Shown in pieces: positions 59,440 through 64,000 of a stretch of DNA of 64,000 nt. Made by a program: the position numbers and the translations under genes. The notes under the pieces are model-generated. The model searched no databases. It was not told the DNA's origin and saw only the letters and a program-made list of their open reading frames with translations. Each line of letters starts with the position of its first letter. Position 1 is the stretch's first letter. Source of the DNA: Aquincola tertiaricarbonis (GTDB lineage Bacteria > Pseudomonadota > Gammaproteobacteria > Burkholderiales > Burkholderiaceae_C); contig NZ_CP097635.1 in NCBI RefSeq assembly GCF_023573145.1, positions 248,001 through 312,000 of the forward strand, in the 5' to 3' direction.

Positions 59440-61650
59440 ATGGACCTGTCCGACATGCTTCGCCTGCGGGTGCCGGCCGGCACCGCACCCGGCCACGTGC
59501 AGCGCGGCGCCGTGCGCGGCCGGCTGGTGCTGGCCACCGGCGCGCCGAGCGCCGGCATGGAGGCGGGTGTGGATGCGCTGCTGGACGAGCTGCGCCAGGC
59601 GCGCTTCCTGGTGCGGCGGGTGGGCCTGGCCGAGGCGGCCGACGCCATCGGCCTGAACCCGCCAGATGCGTTGCTGGTCCACGCCGTGGCCGCGCCGGCC
59701 GAGATGCTGGCGCTGGTCCGGCAGGTGCGCGGCCAGGCCGCCTGCGCCGGCCTGCCGGTGGTGGTGATCGCCACGCCCGAGCTGGACGCGATGCGCGGAC
59801 CGGCCATGGTGGCCGGCGCCACCCACTGGCTCACCCTGCCGGTGCACATGGCGGCGCTCACCGGCATCCTGACCCACGGCATGCTGCTCAAGCGGCTGCA
59901 GGGCGCGCCTCAGGCGACGCCGGCACGGCCGGCCATCGAACACCTGGACGCCCTGATCGACACCGGCCTGCGGCTGGCGATGGAGCGCGACCGCGCCACG
60001 CTGCTGCGGCACCTGCTCACCTCGGGCCAGAAGCTGCTGAACTGCGATGGCGGCACCATGTACATGGTGACCGAGCAGGACACGCTGCGCTTCGAGATGC
60101 GCACGCGCGACGACGCGCTGCCCAGCCTGGAGATTCCGCTGCACCAGCCCTGCAGCGGGCAGCCGAACCTGAGCTACGTCTCGGTGTTCACCGCCCTCCA
60201 CAACCGCTCGGTCGTCATCGACGACGTGTATGCCGAGACGCGCTTCGACCTCAGCGGCACGCGGGCCTTCGACGCGAAGAGCGGCTACCGCACGGTGTCG
60301 ATGCTGGCGGTGCCCATCTCGCCACGCGGCGGCCAGGCCGTGGGCGTGCTGCAGTTCTTCAATGCGCTGGACCGCGACACCGGCGCGGTGGTGCCCTTCG
60401 ACGCCCGCATGGTGCAGCTGGTGGAGGCGCTGGCCGCGCAGGCCGCCGTGGCGCTGGACAACATCGCGCTGGTGGAGTCGCAGAAGCAGCTGATGGAGAG
60501 CCTGATCCGCCTGCTGGCCACCGCCATCGACGCCAAGAGCCCGTACACCGGCCGCCACTGCGAACGCGTGCCCGAGCTGGCGATGATGCTGGCCCAGGCG
60601 GCCTGCGACGCGCAGGAAGGGCCTCTGGCCGACTTCCGCTTCGCCAACGAGGCCGAGTGGCAGGAGTTCCGCATCGGCGCCTGGCTGCACGACTGCGGCA
60701 AGGTGACGACGCCGGAGTACGTCATCGACAAGGCCACCAAGCTGGAGACGATCTACAACCGCATCCACGAGGTTCGCATGCGCTTCGAGGTGCTGTGGCG
60801 CGACCTGGAGATCGAGGAGCTGCGCGCCGCCGCCGCGCAGCCCTTGACCGCCCAAGAGGCCGCCGGCTTCGCCGCGCGCCGGCAGGCGCTGCAGGACGAC
60901 TTCGCCTTCGTCGCGCAGTGCAACCTGGGCGGCGAGACCATGCGCGCGGAAGACCTGGCGCGGCTGCAGCAGCTCGCGCAGGTCACCTGGGTGCGGCACT
61001 TCGACGACCGCCTGGGCCTGTCGGCCGCCGAGCTGGACCGCCGGCGCGACGAGCCGCCGGCCGCGCTGCCGGCGATGGAACGGCTGCTGGCCGACCGGCC
61101 GCACGACGTGATCCCGCGCCCGCCCGAGCAGGCGCTGGACCCGGCCTTCGGCTTTCGCATGGCGGTGCCGCAGCACCTGTACAACTATGGCGAGCTGCAC
61201 AACCTGGGCGTTCGCCGTGGCACGCTGACCGCTGAAGAGCGCTACAAGATCAACGAGCACATGGTGCACACCATCATGATGCTGGAGCGCATGCCCTTTC
61301 CGAAGGAGCTGCGCCGGGTGCCCGAATACGCCGGCACCCACCATGAACGCATGGACGGCAAGGGCTACCCCCGCGCGCTGCAGGCGGCCGAACTGGCGGT
61401 GCCCTCGCGCATCATGGCGGTGGCCGACGTGTTCGAAGCCTTGACCGCATCGGACCGGCCGTACAAGAAGGCCAAGACGCTGTCCGAAGCCCTGACGGTG
61501 CTGCGCGGCATGGCGGGCGACCATGTCGACCCGCACGTCTTCAACCTGTTCGTCAGCTCGGGCGTCTTCCTGACATTCGCCCGCAAGCACCTGCAGCCGG
61601 AGCAGATCGACGTGACGGACGGCCGTGCCTTCATGGTGGACATCCGATGA
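59440..61650 (+). CDS. Receiver-like/GAF/HD-GYP-type phosphohydrolase with long insertion
   Basis: Encodes 736 aa from the ATG at 59440 (a TTG at 59419 would overlap the preceding gene). Residues 25-150 resemble a degenerate receiver-like domain (LVLATGAPSAGMEAGVDALLDELRQ). A GAF domain follows at about 175-345 (LLNCDGGTMYMVTEQDTLRFE, SVSMLAVPI-type strand). The catalytic domain starts with AIDAKSPYTGRHCERV and has HDCGK near 416 and HHERMDGKGYP near 634, the HD and GYP signatures of c-di-GMP phosphodiesterases. About 215 residues separate the two motifs instead of about 60, so an inserted segment of some 150 residues lies inside the domain. It likely degrades cyclic di-GMP in response to the GAF ligand. 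Confidence 0.88.
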   Translation: MDLSDMLRLRVPAGTAPGHVQRGAVRGRLVLATGAPSAGMEAGVDALLDELRQARFLVRRVGLAEAADAIGLNPPDALLVHAVAAPAEMLALVRQVRGQAACAGLPVVVIATPELDAMRGPAMVAGATHWLTLPVHMAALTGILTHGMLLKRLQGAPQATPARPAIEHLDALIDTGLRLAMERDRATLLRHLLTSGQKLLNCDGGTMYMVTEQDTLRFEMRTRDDALPSLEIPLHQPCSGQPNLSYVSVFTALHNRSVVIDDVYAETRFDLSGTRAFDAKSGYRTVSMLAVPISPRGGQAVGVLQFFNALDRDTGAVVPFDARMVQLVEALAAQAAVALDNIALVESQKQLMESLIRLLATAIDAKSPYTGRHCERVPELAMMLAQAACDAQEGPLADFRFANEAEWQEFRIGAWLHDCGKVTTPEYVIDKATKLETIYNRIHEVRMRFEVLWRDLEIEELRAAAAQPLTAQEAAGFAARRQALQDDFAFVAQCNLGGETMRAEDLARLQQLAQVTWVRHFDDRLGLSAAELDRRRDEPPAALPAMERLLADRPHDVIPRPPEQALDPAFGFRMAVPQHLYNYGELHNLGVRRGTLTAEERYKINEHMVHTIMMLERMPFPKELRRVPEYAGTHHERMDGKGYPRALQAAELAVPSRIMAVADVFEALTASDRPYKKAKTLSEALTVLRGMAGDHVDPHVFNLFVSSGVFLTFARKHLQPEQIDVTDGRAFMVDIR

Positions 61651-62483
61651 GCACGACCTTCACCGGCTCCGCCGAAGAAGCCGCCCACGTGCTCACCGAG
61701 CTGATGAGCGCGATGGCACGGGTGCCGCTCAAGCTCTCGGCCACCTGGCACACCACCGCCGCCCACCTGCAGGCGGACGGCTGCCCGGCCGTCGCGCGGG
61801 CCGGCACCCGCATCGCGCAGTGGATCGACCAGCAGGCGCGGCAGATCGACCGCCATGCGTACCACAACCGCCAGCATGTGTGCGAGGTGATGCTGGCCGC
61901 CGCCTTCCTCGGCCGCCTGCACCGACTGGCCGCACCGCAGCTGCAACTGCTGCTGCTGGCGGCCCTGGTGCACGACCTGGACCATCCGGGCCGGCCCGGG
62001 CCGCACTTCGCGGCCGAGCGGCGCGCGGTGCTGCGCGCACAGCCCTTCCTGCAAGGCGCTGGCGTGCCGCCAAAGGCGCAGCAGCAGCTGGCGGCCCTGG
62101 TGCTGGCCACCGAACCGAACGAAGGCGTGCCCTGGGCGCTGGCTGCAGGCGCCGCCACGCCCCAGGCCTCATCCACACCATCCGCCGCACCGCCGGCCGC
62201 GCCCGAGCTGCAGCTGCTGCGGGAGGACGCCGCCCTGGCCCGCCTGGCCTGCCTGCTGTGCGAGGCCGACATCCTGCCGTCCGTGGGTCTGACGCCGGCC
62301 TACGCGCTGGCGCTGCATGCACGGCTGGCCGCCGAATGGGGCCGTGTGCTGGCGCCCTCGGACAAGCTGAGCTTCGTCGAGCGGACCCTGGCCCAGGGCA
62401 CCGTGGGCGCCTTCTTCCTGCCCAACGTGCAGCGGCTGCGCCAGGCGCTGCTGACCGACCTGGCCCACCATGCCGTGGCTTGA
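61647..62483 (+). CDS. Class I-type 3',5'-cyclic nucleotide phosphodiesterase
   Basis: Encodes 278 aa; its ATG overlaps the previous stop (ATGA). It has the class I PDE signatures: YHNRQH near residues 71-77 and HDLDHPG near 109-115, followed by the helical region with CEADILPSVGL near 210. These histidines and aspartates bind the catalytic metals. It should hydrolyse cAMP or cGMP in the cytoplasm. Class I PDEs are mainly eukaryotic, but bacterial examples exist. Position next to a CHASE2 adenylate cyclase suggests cAMP as the substrate, so the operon encodes a full make-and-break circuit. It ends 14 bases inside the cyclase gene. Confidence 0.85.
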   Translation: MSTTFTGSAEEAAHVLTELMSAMARVPLKLSATWHTTAAHLQADGCPAVARAGTRIAQWIDQQARQIDRHAYHNRQHVCEVMLAAAFLGRLHRLAAPQLQLLLLAALVHDLDHPGRPGPHFAAERRAVLRAQPFLQGAGVPPKAQQQLAALVLATEPNEGVPWALAAGAATPQASSTPSAAPPAAPELQLLREDAALARLACLLCEADILPSVGLTPAYALALHARLAAEWGRVLAPSDKLSFVERTLAQGTVGAFFLPNVQRLRQALLTDLAHHAVA

Positions 62484-64000
62484 GCGGCTGCGCACGCAGG
62501 GGCTGTGGCTGCTGCCTGCCACCACGCTGGCGCTGGTGGTGCTGGTGGCCTGGCACGACCCCGGCCTGCTGCGCGGCCTGCGCCATGCGGTGTTCGACCA
62601 GGCCCAGCGCTGGTCGCCGCGGGAGCCTGAGCCGGCACCGGTGCTGATCGTCGACATCGACGAAGAGAGCCTGCGCCGCGTGGGCCAGTGGCCCTGGCCG
62701 CGCACGCAGGTGGCCGAGCTGGTGGCGCGGCTGCACGAAGCCGGCGCCGCCGCGGTGGGGCTGGACGTGGTGTTCGCGGAGGCCGACCGCACCTCCCCGC
62801 GCGAGCTGCTGAAATCCACGCGCCTGCCGCGCGAGGCCGCTGCCCTGCTGCAGGGCCTGCCCGACCATGACGAGGTGCTGGCCACCGCGTTGCAGGCGGG
62901 CCCGGTGGCGCTGGGCTTCGCGCTCAGCGACACCGAAGCCGCGAGCGACTGCCAGTCGCCTGCCGGCATCGTCACGCTGGGTGGTGCGGCCGATGCGCAG
63001 CTGCGCCGCTTCGGCGGCTGCGTGCACAGCCTGCCGGTGTTGGCCCAGGCGGCGCAAGGCCATGGTGCGCTGAGCTTCATCCCCGACGAGGACGGCGTCG
63101 TGCGCCGGCTGCCCCTGCTGTTCGACCTCGGCGGCCACCTGGCGCCTTCGCTGGCCGCCGAGACGCTGCGGCTGGCGCTGGGCGCCCAGCGCTACACCGT
63201 GCAGGCCGCGCCCGATGGCGGCGGCGTGATCGGCGTGCAGATCGGCCGGCTGCGCATACCCACGACGGCCAATGCCTCGATCTGGGTGCACTACACGCCG
63301 CCGCAGCGCGACCGCTACGTGCCGGCCTGGCAGGTGCTGGCCGGCCAGACCCCGCCCGACCTGTTTCGCCAGCACCTGGTGCTGGTGGGCACCTCGGCCC
63401 AGGGCCTGCTGGACCTGCGCTTCAGCCCGCTGGGCGGCGTGATCCCCGGCGTGGAGGTGCATGCGCAGGCGCTGGAACAGATCCTCACCGGCCACTGGCT
63501 GCAGCGGCCGGGCTGGGCACCGGCGGCCGAGGTGGTGGCCGTGGCCCTGGGTGGGCTGCTGGTTGCCATCGCGGCGATGACCTGCGGCGCGCTGCCGTCG
63601 GCCGCGGCCTTCGGCACATTGGCCGCTGCGCTGCTGGGCGGGTGCTGGTGGGCCTTCACGCGGCAGGGCCTGCTGCTCGACCCGGTGCTGCCCAGCCTGG
63701 GCATGCTGGCCGTGTTCCTGCCCACCACGGTGCTGCGCCACATGGTGAGCGAACGGCGGCAGCGCTGGGTGCGGCATGCCTTCGCACGCTATGTGTCGCC
63801 CAACCTGGTGGACTACCTGATCACGCAGCCGCAGGCCCTGGAACTGGGCGGCCGGCGCCAGCGCTGCAGCTTCGTGTTCACCGACCTGGCGGGCTTCACC
63901 TCGGTGATGGAACGCATGGACCCGGCGCAGGCCGTCACCCTGCTCAACCAGTACCTGGACGGCATGATCGCCATCGCCTTTGCGCACGAAGGCACGCTGG
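62470..64000 (+). CDS. CHASE2-domain class III adenylate cyclase (partial at window end)
   Basis: Open from the ATG at 62470 to the window edge (at least 510 aa, no stop). TM1 is at about 12-28. A periplasmic CHASE2 domain spans about 30-345 (PVLIVDIDEESLRRVGQWPWPRTQVAELV; GLDVVFAEADRTSPREL; LVLVGTSAQGLLDLRFSPLGG and GVEVHAQALEQIL). Three helices follow (about 355-430), then VRHAFARYVSPNLVDYL and the start of the cyclase core, CSFVFTDLAGFTSVMERMDP, with the first metal-binding Asp. It should make cAMP from ATP in response to an extracytoplasmic signal. It overlaps the phosphodiesterase gene by 14 bases. The rest of the catalytic domain lies beyond the window. Confidence 0.92.
   Translation, partial: MPWLERLRTQGLWLLPATTLALVVLVAWHDPGLLRGLRHAVFDQAQRWSPREPEPAPVLIVDIDEESLRRVGQWPWPRTQVAELVARLHEAGAAAVGLDVVFAEADRTSPRELLKSTRLPREAAALLQGLPDHDEVLATALQAGPVALGFALSDTEAASDCQSPAGIVTLGGAADAQLRRFGGCVHSLPVLAQAAQGHGALSFIPDEDGVVRRLPLLFDLGGHLAPSLAAETLRLALGAQRYTVQAAPDGGGVIGVQIGRLRIPTTANASIWVHYTPPQRDRYVPAWQVLAGQTPPDLFRQHLVLVGTSAQGLLDLRFSPLGGVIPGVEVHAQALEQILTGHWLQRPGWAPAAEVVAVALGGLLVAIAAMTCGALPSAAAFGTLAAALLGGCWWAFTRQGLLLDPVLPSLGMLAVFLPTTVLRHMVSERRQRWVRHAFARYVSPNLVDYLITQPQALELGGRRQRCSFVFTDLAGFTSVMERMDPAQAVTLLNQYLDGMIAIAFAHEGTL

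Noticed and set aside
59419..59442. TTG start for the HD-GYP-type protein
   Set aside because: It would overlap the preceding coding sequence and has no ribosome-binding site; the ATG at 59440 fits the operon spacing.

Overview
The window is very GC-rich, densely coding DNA with strong third-position G/C bias. Its gene content fits a betaproteobacterium of the order Burkholderiales, probably the Rubrivivax/Leptothrix/Aquincola side. Pointers are Bug-type tripartite tricarboxylate transporter (TTT) binding proteins, a class I PHA synthase cluster, an alcaligin-type siderophore cluster, a Czc-type metal efflux operon and a CHASE2 adenylate cyclase. I see no IS element, prophage, CRISPR array, tRNA or rRNA gene. 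No gene-free stretch exceeds about 250 bases; the longest (about 248 b) separates the divergent genes at 5581-6645 and 6894-8522.

Layout. (1) 1-5535, plus strand: a catabolic cluster with an MFS tail, two Bug binding proteins, a cyclase-family hydrolase, a cupin, a fumarylacetoacetate hydrolase-family protein and a DenD-like dehydrogenase. Its substrate is unknown. (2) 5581-8522: a divergent pair, a histidine kinase and a TPR-GGDEF diguanylate cyclase. (3) 8577-17121, minus strand: a giant NdvB-like cyclic beta-glucan synthase (2766 aa), apparently coupled to a small membrane protein. (4) 17324-19745: two Crp/Fnr-type regulators flanking a VIT-family protein that lacks two membrane helices and a small hypothetical protein. 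(5) 19822-32157: a TetR regulator facing a tightly packed operon (PHA synthase, enoyl reductase, outer-membrane channel, HlyD adaptor, RbbA-like ABC protein, YhhJ-like permease, MaoC-Pta fusion, acetate kinase). A TetR-type operator and a near-consensus FNR/Anr box lie in its promoter. (6) 32191-39261: a Czc-type heavy-metal RND efflux operon with a possible RNA switch between the first two genes. (7) 39284-40834: a chemoreceptor. (8) 41021-44275: an outer-membrane barrel and an exported caspase-like protein. (9) 44320-56042: an iron island with a Fur-like box, FecI/FecR, a TonB-dependent siderophore receptor, a PvdS/OrbS-type sigma factor broken by one in-frame TAG, a matching sigma promoter, and an alcaligin-like operon with its exporter. 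(10) 56170-64000: a signalling operon with a SLAM-like TPR/barrel protein, a FecR-domain protein with a proline-rich stalk and a possible TbpB-like C-terminus, an HD-GYP-like protein, a class I-type cyclic nucleotide phosphodiesterase and a CHASE2 adenylate cyclase cut by the window end.

How the parts fit. Region 5 looks like an oxygen-limitation acetyl-CoA/acyl-CoA overflow unit (polymer, acyl phosphate, ATP) built around an export machine. Region 9 carries what is needed to make, export and retake a putrescine-derived dihydroxamate, but its dedicated sigma factor may be inactive. Region 10 encodes both synthesis and breakdown of a cyclic nucleotide with a cell-surface component. All functions are read from motifs and gene order; no database search was possible.
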